DNA of 64,000 nucleotides from PGYR01 sp041675005 (lineage in GTDB: Bacteria; Bacteroidota; Ignavibacteria; Kapaibacteriales; UBA2268), in contig JBAYUQ010000008.1 in the NCBI GenBank assembly GCA_041675005.1, positions 56,368 through 120,367 on the forward strand, given 5' to 3'. The stretch's first letter is position 1; every line of letters begins with the position of its first letter. Both the position numbers and the translations under genes were made by a program. Below, one piece after another: positions 1 to 9,385 of the stretch. Under the pieces are notes generated by a model. The model was not told where the DNA came from and did no database searches. It saw only the letters and a list, made by a program, of their open reading frames with translations.

Positions 1-1161
1 TGGAGTAAGAATACTCAGATTACTAAGTTCAAAATAATTGCTTTTAAGTATACGATGATTGTCAGGAAAAACCATTACTGAAATTGGTTTATCAGAAGTA
101 ATTATAGTGGGTGAAATAATACCGTATTCATCTTCTCTATTTCTATCCGTCCATATTTTACTCTCAAATATCTCATTAGAAGTACTATTATTTATTGAAG
201 TCCAATAAACTCCATTTCGATAAATCTTAGTTTCATCTTCTAATGCAAATATTCTAATTGTTGGAAATTCATTTAGTTCTCTAAAAGTAGGTATCGAAAA
301 TATTTTACCCCATGTATTAGTAGGGAATATCGTTGAATGTACTTCATTCGAATAACCTTTATCTAAGGGTTGACTCATATTAGCATGTGAGTATTGCAAG
401 TTTACTGGGTTCGAAGCTTTGATTAGACTACCAGATAAATCACCGATACTATCAATTGAAAATATATTCCAAACATCTCCTTTATTTAATATTCTCACAA
501 GTGTGCCACCAGCCAATACTGAATCACCATTTTCTAATCGTATTTTTAAGTCTTTATTAAAAGAGCTTAGTTTTAATTCAATTCGAGTATTATTAAATGG
601 AGATGTAACACTTATACTCGGAGGAAATGTATTTTTCTCATATGTGTTTCTATTATTAGCAAAATAGGTCTGGAGCATAAACTCATTACCTAGGCTACTA
701 GTTGGCATTGATAGCGAAGCGTCTTTAAGCCCATTATATGAATTGTAAGTTTGAATACTAATTGGGTATTTAGATTTTACATGGATTCCTGATTCATTAC
801 TAACTCTAGTTATAATTCTTTCATTGTTCGTTTGATAACCATATTCAGCATACTTATCACCTCGTAATCTTATTATAGTATCATTTCCAGCTTTAATATT
901 TGCTTTTATCGAGATGTCCTTCAAATTACTTGTTATTTCAACCTCGTTATTCACTGATGATGTTATAACTAAATAAAAATTATCTGTACTTAGCCCTTGT
1001 TTATAAAACATCTCAGGCATTGCAAACCAAAAGTCTGTGCCCATATTCGTTTGACCTAGTTTTGGAGCAAGTTCTTCACGAATTTTGTCGGCATCTGATT
1101 GTGAGTAGCTTAAGTTAAACAAGCTAATAATGACGATTATTGAAAGTAAGAAAGATTTCAT
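1..1161 (-). CDS. IgGFc-binding-domain secreted protein (partial, runs off left edge)
   Basis: Reading back from an ATG at 1161, the minus strand is open for 387 codons to the window edge, so only the N-terminal part is present. It starts with a signal peptide (MKSFLLSIIVIISLF..., cleavage near SYSQS). Soon after comes a segment of the type TDFWFAMPEMF, which corresponds to TDYWFTIPPVY in the next gene, 1287-3440. Later matches (LSGSLIKASNPV, WGKIFSIPTF, IRIFALEDETKIYRNG) have counterparts in the same order in that neighbour, so the two are tandem paralogues. The family is that of bacterial IgGFc-binding N-terminal domains, usually large cell-surface proteins of unknown ligand. A C-terminal sorting domain would lie outside the window. 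A terminator and about 125 bases separate it from the upstream paralogue, so it probably has its own promoter there. Confidence 0.82.
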   Translation of the reverse strand, partial: MKSFLLSIIVIISLFNLSYSQSDADKIREELAPKLGQTNMGTDFWFAMPEMFYKQGLSTDNFYLVITSSVNNEVEITSNLKDISIKANIKAGNDTIIRLRGDKYAEYGYQTNNERIITRVSNESGIHVKSKYPISIQTYNSYNGLKDASLSMPTSSLGNEFMLQTYFANNRNTYEKNTFPPSISVTSPFNNTRIELKLSSFNKDLKIRLENGDSVLAGGTLVRILNKGDVWNIFSIDSIGDLSGSLIKASNPVNLQYSHANMSQPLDKGYSNEVHSTIFPTNTWGKIFSIPTFRELNEFPTIRIFALEDETKIYRNGVYWTSINNSTSNEIFESKIWTDRNREDEYGIISPTIITSDKPISVMVFPDNHRILKSNYFELSNLSILTP

Positions 1162-1220
1162 TTTTTTATCCCATTTGTTGTTAGCTTATAGACACAGGAA
1201 GTGTAAGTTTAGTTACAAAT

Positions 1221-1260
1221 AAACAAAAAAAAATCCCAACTAGATTTACTAATTGGGATT
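1221..1260 (-). terminator. Rho-independent terminator after the 1287-3440 gene
   Basis: Inverted repeat AATCCCAA (1232-1239) and TTGGGATT (1253-1260). On the minus strand it is followed by a T-rich run, the complement of the A-run at 1221-1231. It lies 27 bases after the stop of the minus-strand gene 1287-3440 and points in the same direction. Confidence 0.8.
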
Positions 1261-1286
1261 CTATAATTCTATTTTTTACTAAAACT

Positions 1287-3440
1287 CTACTTCACTATAT
1301 TTATCTTTCTAGTGAGTAATCGGCTCTCGCTTTTCAGCGTAATTATGTAAGTACCAGATTTGAGACTAGTGATTGATACTGCGTTTCGGTTTTGAATGTC
1401 TGCATTCATCTCTTTACTACCTTCTATATTGAATATAGATAACTCAGTAAAGCCATCAGCAAACGCCTGTGGTAATATCTGTATGTTAGATTGAGTTACT
1501 GTCATGTACTCTGATAGAGTTTGCTCAGGGGTAACTGAGCTAGCCGCGATAGTATTTCCAAAGAAAAGCAACTTATCATTACCAGACCTATCTGATAAGT
1601 ATAGTACTGCATATCCTTCTTTATTTTTGTCTAGTTTTTCTAATCCCCAATTCAGTTTCTTAGTTTCGCCGGGTATAAAAGTTGGTTCTTGTTTTGAGTT
1701 AGTAGTTATTCCCTTGTCAACAGAAGTTATTTCAAATGAATAATTAGTACTCATAGATTCTATCATATAGAATTGTGATAGTCCAGAAGAGCCCGTATGA
1801 GAATCATCAACACTACCAGTGATTATATCTGCATCTTTTTCACCAGTGTATGATACTTCTGGTGCCTTTCCGTCTAATGCACTTAAATCATCAAATGTAG
1901 CTGCAGTAGGGTAGCCATAAGAATCATAAGGGCCAAAGCCATAAGAGTATGCCCCAATAGGAGTATAAGTAGATTTTAGACCAAATACACCTTCAGTTGC
2001 TAACTTAAGAGTTTTATTAGCAAATATCCTACCATTAAAAGGAACTACAAAGTTTTCGAAATCAGGGCCGAAATAGTCTTTTACTTTAACCCATGTAGGA
2101 GTTGGCTTTGATAAATCTGCAAATAGTAAATCATCTGGAATTTCATTTGAAGTTGATTCGAAAATAATATTTACATAATTTTCTGGGAATAGGTTTATCC
2201 CTGTTGCCGAATTAGGAGATGCGAAGTAAATCTGATTGCCGAATTGTTCAACTGGACTAAAAGTCATCATAAACGGGTCTGTATTGCTTGCATTTCCATT
2301 ATCTTCCTGTCCACCAGTGTTATAATACATAACTGCTATTGGCTTGTCCGAATGAATAGTAGCTATATGTGGAGCTATTGCATTACCATCTTTATCTACT
2401 TTTGGCCATACTCTAGTCTCGATATAACCAACACCAATTGTAGCACCGCCACCTTTAGCAATATTTCCGATTAACTCATTATCTCTATAAACATTAGTAT
2501 TATCTTCGGAAGCAAATACTCTAATTATTCCATTGTATTTTCTTCCATTCATAGGAGTAACATAATACTGCTTACCCCATGAGTAAACAGGCAATTCCAT
2601 TTCAACAGTATAGTCACACCAAGCGTTACCCAAAGGAAAATTTGCACAATGAACACCAGAAACTAACGAAACTGGCTTATCTGATTTAAAAATACTTCCA
2701 GATAAATCTTGTCTTGGTCCATTAATAGATAATAACCATACATCACCTTGGTCTAGTGTCTGACTAGTAGATTCACCTGTGTGAACTAATAGGCCATTTC
2801 CCTGAGGAGAGGCATCTATACCTTCTGGTCCACCACCCATAGTGAAATTAACTTCTGTATTGTCATAAGCAGCCGTTACACCAGTAAATGGTGCAAAAAG
2901 TCCAACACCACCTATACTAGGTTCTTGGTAGACCATATTTATATAATGAGTCCCTAATGCAGAAGATGGAATAGCAAGAAAGCCATCAGATGTAAATTTG
3001 TATCTAGCTATAACATACACAACTATAGGTGCATCAGAAGTTACATGAATACCTGCTTGTTCATAAACTCGGGCGGGTACTGGTCCATTACTCATACCAT
3101 CGTGTAGAATAGCTTGTGCAATAGCTGGATCCAATGTAAACTCAATTACATTGTCAGGAATTGTTTTAAGAGTCTTCAAAAACCCTTTGCCCTTTACTTC
3201 AACTGTTACGTCAGTTTCAACAGGTGACGCGATCAGTATTTTGAGAGAATTATCATGCCCAGCACTTTCTTTAGTATAAACTGGAGGAATTGTAAACCAA
3301 TAATCAGTACCAGAGTTATTTTGACCCATTAGTAATGTAAGTTTATTCTTTACTTCCTGTTCGTCAATTGCGGCATTAGTACTTATACTAGATAAAGGTA
3401 GTATAAGCGAAATAAGAAGAATATAGTATATAAGTCTCAT
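1287..3440 (-). CDS. IgGFc-binding-domain protein with T9SS-type C-terminal domain
   Basis: A 717-residue exported protein. The first 25 residues are a signal peptide (MRLIYYILLISLILPLSS...). Most of the chain (about 35-530) is the repetitive beta-rich IgGFc-binding domain with motifs such as TDYWFTIPPVY, SDAPIVVYV, SGSIFKSDKPVSLVSG and SDKPIAVMYY. The last 75 residues (ILPQAFADGFTELSIFNIEG ... SGTYIITLKSESRLLTRKINIVK) look like a T9SS type A sorting domain, which would send the protein across the outer membrane to the cell surface. The start is supported by TAGGAG about 9 bases upstream of the ATG. The partial gene at 1-1161 is a paralogue. The ligand is unknown; the IgG name comes from the mammalian homologue and should not be read as a function here. 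Confidence 0.85.
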   Translation of the reverse strand: MRLIYYILLISLILPLSSISTNAAIDEQEVKNKLTLLMGQNNSGTDYWFTIPPVYTKESAGHDNSLKILIASPVETDVTVEVKGKGFLKTLKTIPDNVIEFTLDPAIAQAILHDGMSNGPVPARVYEQAGIHVTSDAPIVVYVIARYKFTSDGFLAIPSSALGTHYINMVYQEPSIGGVGLFAPFTGVTAAYDNTEVNFTMGGGPEGIDASPQGNGLLVHTGESTSQTLDQGDVWLLSINGPRQDLSGSIFKSDKPVSLVSGVHCANFPLGNAWCDYTVEMELPVYSWGKQYYVTPMNGRKYNGIIRVFASEDNTNVYRDNELIGNIAKGGGATIGVGYIETRVWPKVDKDGNAIAPHIATIHSDKPIAVMYYNTGGQEDNGNASNTDPFMMTFSPVEQFGNQIYFASPNSATGINLFPENYVNIIFESTSNEIPDDLLFADLSKPTPTWVKVKDYFGPDFENFVVPFNGRIFANKTLKLATEGVFGLKSTYTPIGAYSYGFGPYDSYGYPTAATFDDLSALDGKAPEVSYTGEKDADIITGSVDDSHTGSSGLSQFYMIESMSTNYSFEITSVDKGITTNSKQEPTFIPGETKKLNWGLEKLDKNKEGYAVLYLSDRSGNDKLLFFGNTIAASSVTPEQTLSEYMTVTQSNIQILPQAFADGFTELSIFNIEGSKEMNADIQNRNAVSITSLKSGTYIITLKSESRLLTRKINIVK

Positions 3441-3657
3441 AATAGAACTCCTAAAAAAATGATTAAATTATTGATCTGAAAAATAATAACAGTTGAACTT
3501 TATATTTGTCACATAATATTTGAAAAAGTTTTTTTAATAATTGTAATTGTAATATAAGTAAAGACACATGAACTTCAAAAACGTCTCCGAAAATGTAATT
3601 TTTTTTTTTAATCCCCCATTTATTATCACTTGTTTATAATTATATAGTAAAGATTAA

Positions 3658-3688
3658 TTGTCTAATCGGTGGGAATTTATTATTTTTG
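3658..3688 (+). promoter_or_regulatory. Candidate Bacteroidetes-type promoter for nuoLMN
   Basis: TTG at 3658-3660 and TATTTTTG at 3681-3688 match the Bacteroidetes -33 TTG / -7 TAnnTTTG pattern with a 20-base gap. The site lies about 50 bases before the nuoL ATG. The rest of the 300-base gap 3441-3740 shows only AT-rich sequence and the divergent promoter region of the minus-strand gene. Confidence 0.45.
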
Positions 3689-3740
3689 GCTTTATTTAAT
3701 TTTAACAATAAGTAATTGTACATAAACGACGGGAAATTAG

Positions 3741-5705
3741 ATGCCTGAATTGATTAAGTTCGTACCATTATTACCACTATTAGGGTTCCTAGTCTTAGGA
3801 ATCTTTGGTAAGAAAATAGCGAGCGAAAAACTAATAGGGATAATAGCAACATCGACAGTTGCCATTTCTTTTTTAATCGCTCTTTCAATATTTTTCAATT
3901 TAGCTGGTGATGCTACTGCTAAGCCCCATATAATCAATTTATTCAATTGGTTTGGAGCTGGTGATTTTTCACTAGATTTTGCTTATCAAGTAGATAGATT
4001 GTCTATTATATTCGTGCTGATAATCACTGGTATCGGTTCACTGATACATATATATAGTATTGGCTATATGCACGGCGATAGGAGTTTCTATCGTTTCTTT
4101 GCTTACCTCAACCTCTTTATCTTTATGATGCTTAACCTTGTATTAGGTAGTAACTTCTTAGTTACTTTCTTGGGTTGGGAAGGAGTAGGTTTAGCTTCGT
4201 ACTTACTTATCGGATTTTGGTACGATAGAAAATTCGACGGTTTCCGAATCACATGGACTGGCGATGCTGCTAACAAAGCATTTATCGTAAATAGAATCGG
4301 TGATTTTGGTATGTTAGTCGCTATATTTTTGATATATATGAACTTTGGCACTTTAGAGTATCTAGAGGTTGCTAATATAGTTGCTGCTGATTTCTCATTA
4401 TACGACACTGGTCTAATAACTGCAATTGCATTGCTTATATTCCTTGGATGTACTGGTAAATCAGCACAGATTCCATTAGCAGGCTGGCTACCAGATGCTA
4501 TGGCAGGGCCAACTTCAGTATCTGCACTTATCCACGCTGCTACGATGGTAACAGCTGGTATATTCTTAATAGCAAGAAACTCTGTTATATTTGCTTCTGC
4601 TCCAGATGCTATGATGGTGGTTGCTATTATTGGTGCTGCTACTGCACTATTAGCAGCGAGTATTGGTCTTGTACAAAATGATATTAAGAAAGTATTGGCT
4701 TATTCTACTGTCAGCCAATTAGGATTTATGTTTGCTGCTCTGGGCTCTGGTGCTTGGATTGCGGCTATATTCCATGTTATGACTCACGCGTTTTTCAAAG
4801 GTCTATTATTCTTGGGTTCTGGTTCTGTGATACATGGTATGCACGATGAGCAAGACATCAAGAAAATGGGTGGTCTGAAAAAGCACATGCCTACTACTTA
4901 TAAAACATTCCTAATCGGTACAATAGCTATTTCAGGTATTCCATTTTTCAGTGGATTCTTTTCTAAAGATGAGATTCTCTGGAAATCTTATGTTAGTGGT
5001 GGTTGGTTCTTATGGATTACATTAGCTGTAGCTGCATTCTTTACGGCATTCTATATGTTCAGACTTTTATTCTTGACATTCCACGGAAAAGAAAGATTCG
5101 ATGCAGATCACGTACATCCGCACGAATCACCTAAAACAATGACAATACCATTGATTGTACTTGCTGTATTATCTGCATTGGGTGGATTTATAGGTATTCC
5201 TTATGCTCTAGGTTCTTTCTTTAGTATTCATCCGAATTTATTAGAAAACTTCCTTTCTCCTGTTTTTAAACAAGCCGATCATATTTTAGGAGTAGCAGAA
5301 GGACATGAAGTACACGCTATTGAATATATATTAATGGCTGTATCTACGGCTGTTGCAATCATAGCTATATTACTTGCAAGAAGTATATACAAACAAGATG
5401 AAAATTGGACTACTGCAAAATCACTTACTAATAGATTTGGGTTTGCTTACAAAGTACTTTGGAACAAATGGTATTTAGATAATTTCTACTATGGAGTTTT
5501 CGTAACTCCTATATTCAAAACATCTCGTGATTTCCTATGGAAAATCTTTGATTTGAATGTAGTAGATGGTGCAGTAAACGGAACTGGTTTCCTAACTACT
5601 TCAATTGGTAAAGGTGTAAGAAGATTACAATCTGGTGTTGTACAAACTTACGCTGCTGTGATGATGTTAGGTATTTTAATTTTAATTGGTTACATGATAT
5701 TCTAA
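3741..5705 (+). CDS. nuoL: NADH-quinone oxidoreductase subunit L
   Basis: A 654-residue, highly hydrophobic antiporter-like subunit of respiratory complex I. It sits at the distal end of the membrane arm and pumps protons as quinone is reduced by NADH. Family hallmarks are present: the N-terminal GWEGVGLASYLLIGFWY region (about 145-160), the Proton_antipo_M core with IPLAGWLPDAMAGPTSVSAL (about 245-265) and HAATMVTAGIFL, and the charged GLVQNDIKKVLAYSTVSQLG segment. The long C-terminal amphipathic/TM extension typical of NuoL is also there. Length is normal for the family. It is first in a tight nuoL-nuoM-nuoN operon; the other complex I genes are not in this window. A ggGAAATTAG sequence precedes the ATG, giving only a weak ribosome site. 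Confidence 0.97.
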   Translation: MPELIKFVPLLPLLGFLVLGIFGKKIASEKLIGIIATSTVAISFLIALSIFFNLAGDATAKPHIINLFNWFGAGDFSLDFAYQVDRLSIIFVLIITGIGSLIHIYSIGYMHGDRSFYRFFAYLNLFIFMMLNLVLGSNFLVTFLGWEGVGLASYLLIGFWYDRKFDGFRITWTGDAANKAFIVNRIGDFGMLVAIFLIYMNFGTLEYLEVANIVAADFSLYDTGLITAIALLIFLGCTGKSAQIPLAGWLPDAMAGPTSVSALIHAATMVTAGIFLIARNSVIFASAPDAMMVVAIIGAATALLAASIGLVQNDIKKVLAYSTVSQLGFMFAALGSGAWIAAIFHVMTHAFFKGLLFLGSGSVIHGMHDEQDIKKMGGLKKHMPTTYKTFLIGTIAISGIPFFSGFFSKDEILWKSYVSGGWFLWITLAVAAFFTAFYMFRLLFLTFHGKERFDADHVHPHESPKTMTIPLIVLAVLSALGGFIGIPYALGSFFSIHPNLLENFLSPVFKQADHILGVAEGHEVHAIEYILMAVSTAVAIIAILLARSIYKQDENWTTAKSLTNRFGFAYKVLWNKWYLDNFYYGVFVTPIFKTSRDFLWKIFDLNVVDGAVNGTGFLTTSIGKGVRRLQSGVVQTYAAVMMLGILILIGYMIF

Positions 5706-5721
5706 AAAATATAGAGAAGAA

Positions 5722-7293
5722 ATGACTATTTTAATAGCAACTTTAATAATCCCCTTGATCGGTGCATTTGGTGTACTTTTCTTAAATAAGGATAATAGAA
5801 AACTAATAGAAATGTTCTCCTTGGGAACATCGTTAGTCGCATTTTTAGTTTCATTGGGATTGTTTTTCAGTTTCAATAGTAATGCGGAAGGATTTCAATT
5901 TGTAACAGACGTTACATGGATACCTGCTATTGATGCTGGTTTCAGAGTAGGTTTGGACGGTATGTCATTACTGATGGTGATGCTTACTACGTTCATAACT
6001 CCTATTGCCTTACTATCATCTATAAACTCAATCAATAAGAGACACAAAGAATATTACTTTATGTTCCTGATGTTGCAGTTTGGTATGTTAGGCGTGTTTC
6101 TGTCATTAGACTTATTCTTATTCTATATATTCTGGGAGATTATCCTAATTCCTATGTACTTTATTATAGGTATTTGGGGTGGTAAAGACAGAATATATGC
6201 AGCAGTTAAGTTCTTCGTATATACAATCGTTGGTTCACTATTTATGTTAGTAGCTATCGTCTGGTTAGGACTACATATTGGTGGTGATGTTTTATCATTA
6301 CCAACTGGCTTCACATCTGATTACTTATTGATCAAACAACACAGTGCTGCTATAGCTCCAGATGTACAAAATTGGTTATTCCTTGCATTTGCACTTTCAT
6401 TCTTGATTAAAGTTCCATTATTCCCATTACATACATGGTTGCCAGATGCACATACGATGGCACCAACTCCTGGTTCTGTTATACTAGCTGGTGTATTGCT
6501 TAAAATGGGTACTTATGGTTTGATCAGATTCAACTTAGAATTATTCCCGGTATCATCTATTGATTGGGCAGGACCGATATCCTTCCTTGCAGTAGTTGGT
6601 ATTATATATGGTGCATTAGTTGCACTAGTGCAAACAGATGTCAAAAAGATTATTGCATATTCATCAGTAGCCCACTTAGGATTCGTTGTTCTAGGTATAT
6701 TCGCTATGAACGAGACAGGGATACAAGGTGCAATCATCCAAATGGTAAATCACGGTTTATCGACAGGAGCACTATTCATCTGTGTTGGTATAATCTATGA
6801 AAGAAGACACACTAGAGAAATATCTGAGTTTGGTGGCTTAGCTCGTGTTATGCCTATGTACACTATATTCTTTGGAATATCAATGTTTGCATCTGTTGGT
6901 TTACCCGGTTTAAATGGGTTTATCGGCGAGTTCCTGACTTTATTAGGAGCATTCACTTCTACTGTATTAGATAATATATGGTATGCAGTAGTAGCTACTA
7001 CTGGTGTTATCTTCGCTGCTTGTTACTTATTATGGATGTTCGGTAGAGTTGTATTTGGTGCATTGAGCAACAAAGAAAACGAAAATCTATCTGATTTGAA
7101 CAAAACTGAATGGGCTATGTTAGTTCCATTGGTTATCTTTATAGTGTGGTTAGGAGTTTATCCTAATACATTCATGAGTAAATCAGAAACATCGACTAAG
7201 CAGTTAGTGAAGAAGATTGAGCAAGTTGAGTTAGATCTCAATAATGGCACAATCAATATGGAACCTAAAGAAGTCCTAACAGAAAATAATTAG
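5722..7293 (+). CDS. nuoM: NADH-quinone oxidoreductase subunit M
   Basis: A 523-residue multi-pass membrane protein, one of the three antiporter-like proton-pumping subunits of complex I. Visible family motifs are the N-terminal FRVGLDGMSLLMVMLTTF, FYIFWEIILIPMYFIIGIWGG (with the conserved trans-membrane Glu), FPLHTWLPDAHTMAPTPGSV, LVQTDVKKIIAYSSVAHLGF and HGLSTGALFICVG. It begins 16 bases after nuoL and ends 29 bases before nuoN, so the three are surely co-transcribed. A gAGAAG sequence lies just before the ATG. The C-terminal tail of about 30 residues after the last helix is hydrophilic, which is common in this family. Confidence 0.97.
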   Translation: MTILIATLIIPLIGAFGVLFLNKDNRKLIEMFSLGTSLVAFLVSLGLFFSFNSNAEGFQFVTDVTWIPAIDAGFRVGLDGMSLLMVMLTTFITPIALLSSINSINKRHKEYYFMFLMLQFGMLGVFLSLDLFLFYIFWEIILIPMYFIIGIWGGKDRIYAAVKFFVYTIVGSLFMLVAIVWLGLHIGGDVLSLPTGFTSDYLLIKQHSAAIAPDVQNWLFLAFALSFLIKVPLFPLHTWLPDAHTMAPTPGSVILAGVLLKMGTYGLIRFNLELFPVSSIDWAGPISFLAVVGIIYGALVALVQTDVKKIIAYSSVAHLGFVVLGIFAMNETGIQGAIIQMVNHGLSTGALFICVGIIYERRHTREISEFGGLARVMPMYTIFFGISMFASVGLPGLNGFIGEFLTLLGAFTSTVLDNIWYAVVATTGVIFAACYLLWMFGRVVFGALSNKENENLSDLNKTEWAMLVPLVIFIVWLGVYPNTFMSKSETSTKQLVKKIEQVELDLNNGTINMEPKEVLTENN

Positions 7294-7322
7294 AAAATTA
7301 CTTTAAATACGGAAAGATGAAT

Positions 7323-8804
7323 ATGAGTTCAGAATTTATTTTACTTTTACCCTTGATTATAGTTGGCGTTATGTCAGTTATTTCAATTCTGGTAGATGCA
7401 ATAAATCCAAATAGCAAAAACAGTGGCTATTATCTATCTATAATAAGTATAGTTGCAGTAGGTGGATTCGCATTGAACAATTTCTACTTGAATATAGCAG
7501 GAATTAATCTAGATGGTGCTAACCTAATAACGTCTAATATGTTGACATTCGGTGGGTTTTCTGCCTTCTTCGATTTACTATTTTGTGTCGGAGCATTGCT
7601 AATAATACTGAATGCACGTAACTATTTGGATTCTGTTAAAACTGAATTAAACGAATTTTATAATCTAGTACTTTATGCCCTTGCTGGTATGATGATAATG
7701 GCACACTCTAATCACTTGCTAACTCTATTTATTGGTATAGAGTTGATGTCTATTACATTCTACGTTATGGCTGGCTATTTCAGGTTTGCAGCACAATCGG
7801 TAGAAGCTTCATTGAAGTATTTCTTACTTGGAGCGTTCTCAACTGGATTCCTGGTATATGGTATGGCTATGCTATATGGTAGTACTGGCAGTATGTTCTT
7901 CCCAGAAATAACAGCTGCTATAGTTAGTGGAAATGCTAATAGTGCATACCTAATGTTTGGAGCTGCTCTAATGATAATGGGGCTTAGCTTCAAATCATCA
8001 GCATTCCCTTTTCACCAATGGGCACCGGACGTTTATTCTGGATCACCGACAGTTGTGACATCTTTCATGAGTACTGCTGGTAAAGCTGCGGCATTATCTG
8101 CATTCATCATCATCGCAAAAACAATTATCCCAGCAGGCTTTGACCCTAGTGGATTAGAATCAGCAATAGACACAGACAAACTAATCACTGCAATCGCTGC
8201 TATTTCTGCTCTTACTATGTTAGTAGGTAATCTAACGGCATTGGTTCAAAAGAACGTGAAGCGTATGTTAGCATACTCTTCAGTAGCACACGCTGGTTAT
8301 ATGCTTATGGGTATAGTAGCTAATAGTGCTGCTGGTTGGTCTGCATTGATGTTCTACGTGGTTGTATATACATTTATGCAGATTGGTGCATTTATCATAG
8401 TTGGGCTCTTAGAAAGAGATACAGACAAGTATTTGGAATATGATGATTATGCTGGATTGAGCAAAAGACAACCTGCACTAGCAGCTATTATGGCTTTATT
8501 TATGTTCTCATTGGCTGGGATTCCTCCTATGGCTGGATTCTTTGGTAAGTACTACTTATTTATGTCCGTGATTAACTCTGGTCACTTATGGTTAGCATTG
8601 ATTGCAGTAGTATCATCTATTATCTCAGTTGTATTCTACATTGGTTTGATAGTAAAAATGTACTTTACTGATTCGGAAGACGTAATGGGCAAGTCACTAC
8701 CGTGGAATGCATCTAGAATACTTGTATTCGTAACAAGTGCAGTCGTTTTGATATTAGGGCTTAACCCAGGTGGTATGCTCTCATTCATCAAATCTGCTCT
8801 TTAA
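7323..8804 (+). CDS. nuoN: NADH-quinone oxidoreductase subunit N
   Basis: The third antiporter-like subunit of complex I, about 493 residues and almost wholly hydrophobic. Motifs: IGIELMSITFYVMAGYFR with the conserved membrane Glu, SSAFPFHQWAPDVYSGSPT, LVQKNVKRMLAYSSVAHAGY and SLAGIPPMAGFFGKYYLF, all typical of NuoN. Two in-frame ATGs exist at 7317 and 7323. The GGAAAG at 7311-7316 is better spaced for 7323, so that start is preferred; the difference is only two residues. It closes the operon: a strong terminator follows 28 bases after the stop. Function within the complex is inferred from the family, and no residue appears to be missing. Confidence 0.96.
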   Translation: MSSEFILLLPLIIVGVMSVISILVDAINPNSKNSGYYLSIISIVAVGGFALNNFYLNIAGINLDGANLITSNMLTFGGFSAFFDLLFCVGALLIILNARNYLDSVKTELNEFYNLVLYALAGMMIMAHSNHLLTLFIGIELMSITFYVMAGYFRFAAQSVEASLKYFLLGAFSTGFLVYGMAMLYGSTGSMFFPEITAAIVSGNANSAYLMFGAALMIMGLSFKSSAFPFHQWAPDVYSGSPTVVTSFMSTAGKAAALSAFIIIAKTIIPAGFDPSGLESAIDTDKLITAIAAISALTMLVGNLTALVQKNVKRMLAYSSVAHAGYMLMGIVANSAAGWSALMFYVVVYTFMQIGAFIIVGLLERDTDKYLEYDDYAGLSKRQPALAAIMALFMFSLAGIPPMAGFFGKYYLFMSVINSGHLWLALIAVVSSIISVVFYIGLIVKMYFTDSEDVMGKSLPWNASRILVFVTSAVVLILGLNPGGMLSFIKSAL

Positions 8805-8832
8805 TAAAGACGATATAGAAAAGAAAAACTCT

Positions 8833-8862
8833 AAGGGAACAAGAAATTGTTCCCTTTTTTTT
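8833..8862 (+). terminator. Rho-independent terminator of nuoLMN
   Basis: Perfect stem AAGGGAACAA (8833-8842) and TTGTTCCCTT (8847-8856) with a GAAA tetraloop, followed by a T-run to 8862. It stands 28 bases after the nuoN stop. Confidence 0.93.
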
Positions 8863-8971
8863 GTTGTCAAATCAATAAATTAACTTTGTTCTAATTTACT
8901 ACCAATATATAACTACTAATTTTCGTAAATTTGGATAGTTAATGGCAAGCATAAATAACACTCTGTGAAAA

Positions 8972-9379
8972 ATGAATTCTGAAATAAAAATAACGACTGA
9001 TAAAAATAAGCTAGACATAGAATTTATCAATTCATTTATTTCTAAATCATATTGGGCTAAAGGTCGGACTTTGGAAAATATGAAGGTTATAATAAATAAT
9101 TCTTTGAACTTTGGAGTTTTTTTAAATGACTTTCAAATTGGTTATGCAAGAGTTGTTACAGACTATGGACAATTTGGATATCTTATGGATGTATTTATAA
9201 CAGAAGTACATCAAGGTAAAGGTTATTCAAAAATTCTAATGGATTTTATTATGAATTATCCTGATTTAGAAGATGTAAAAGTATGGAGACTTGCCACAAG
9301 TGACGCACATAAACTTTATGAGAAATACGGATTTAAGCAATTGAAAAATCCTGAAAAATTAATGGAATTAATAAAGTAA
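8972..9379 (+). CDS. GNAT family N-acetyltransferase
   Basis: A 135-residue single-domain GNAT acetyltransferase that would transfer acetyl from acetyl-CoA to an unknown amine. The pattern FISKSYWAKGRT near the start, IGYARVVTDYGQFGYLMDVFI in the middle, and the CoA-binding loop HQGKGYSKILMDFI (motif A, Q/R-x-x-G-x-G/A) are characteristic of a widespread small GNAT group. SDAHKLYEKYGFKQL forms the C-terminal motif B. It is followed by another GNAT only 6 bases downstream, so the two probably form an operon. Codons are more A-rich than in the flanking nuo genes, and a cassette-like non-coding block follows the pair, so horizontal gain is possible. The substrate cannot be told from sequence. 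Confidence 0.88.
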   Translation: MNSEIKITTDKNKLDIEFINSFISKSYWAKGRTLENMKVIINNSLNFGVFLNDFQIGYARVVTDYGQFGYLMDVFITEVHQGKGYSKILMDFIMNYPDLEDVKVWRLATSDAHKLYEKYGFKQLKNPEKLMELIK

Positions 9380-9385
9380 TGTATT

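Noticed and set aside
4103..4408. Long open frame on the minus strand inside nuoL
   Set aside because: It is a shadow of the nuoL coding sequence; no signal or ribosome site.
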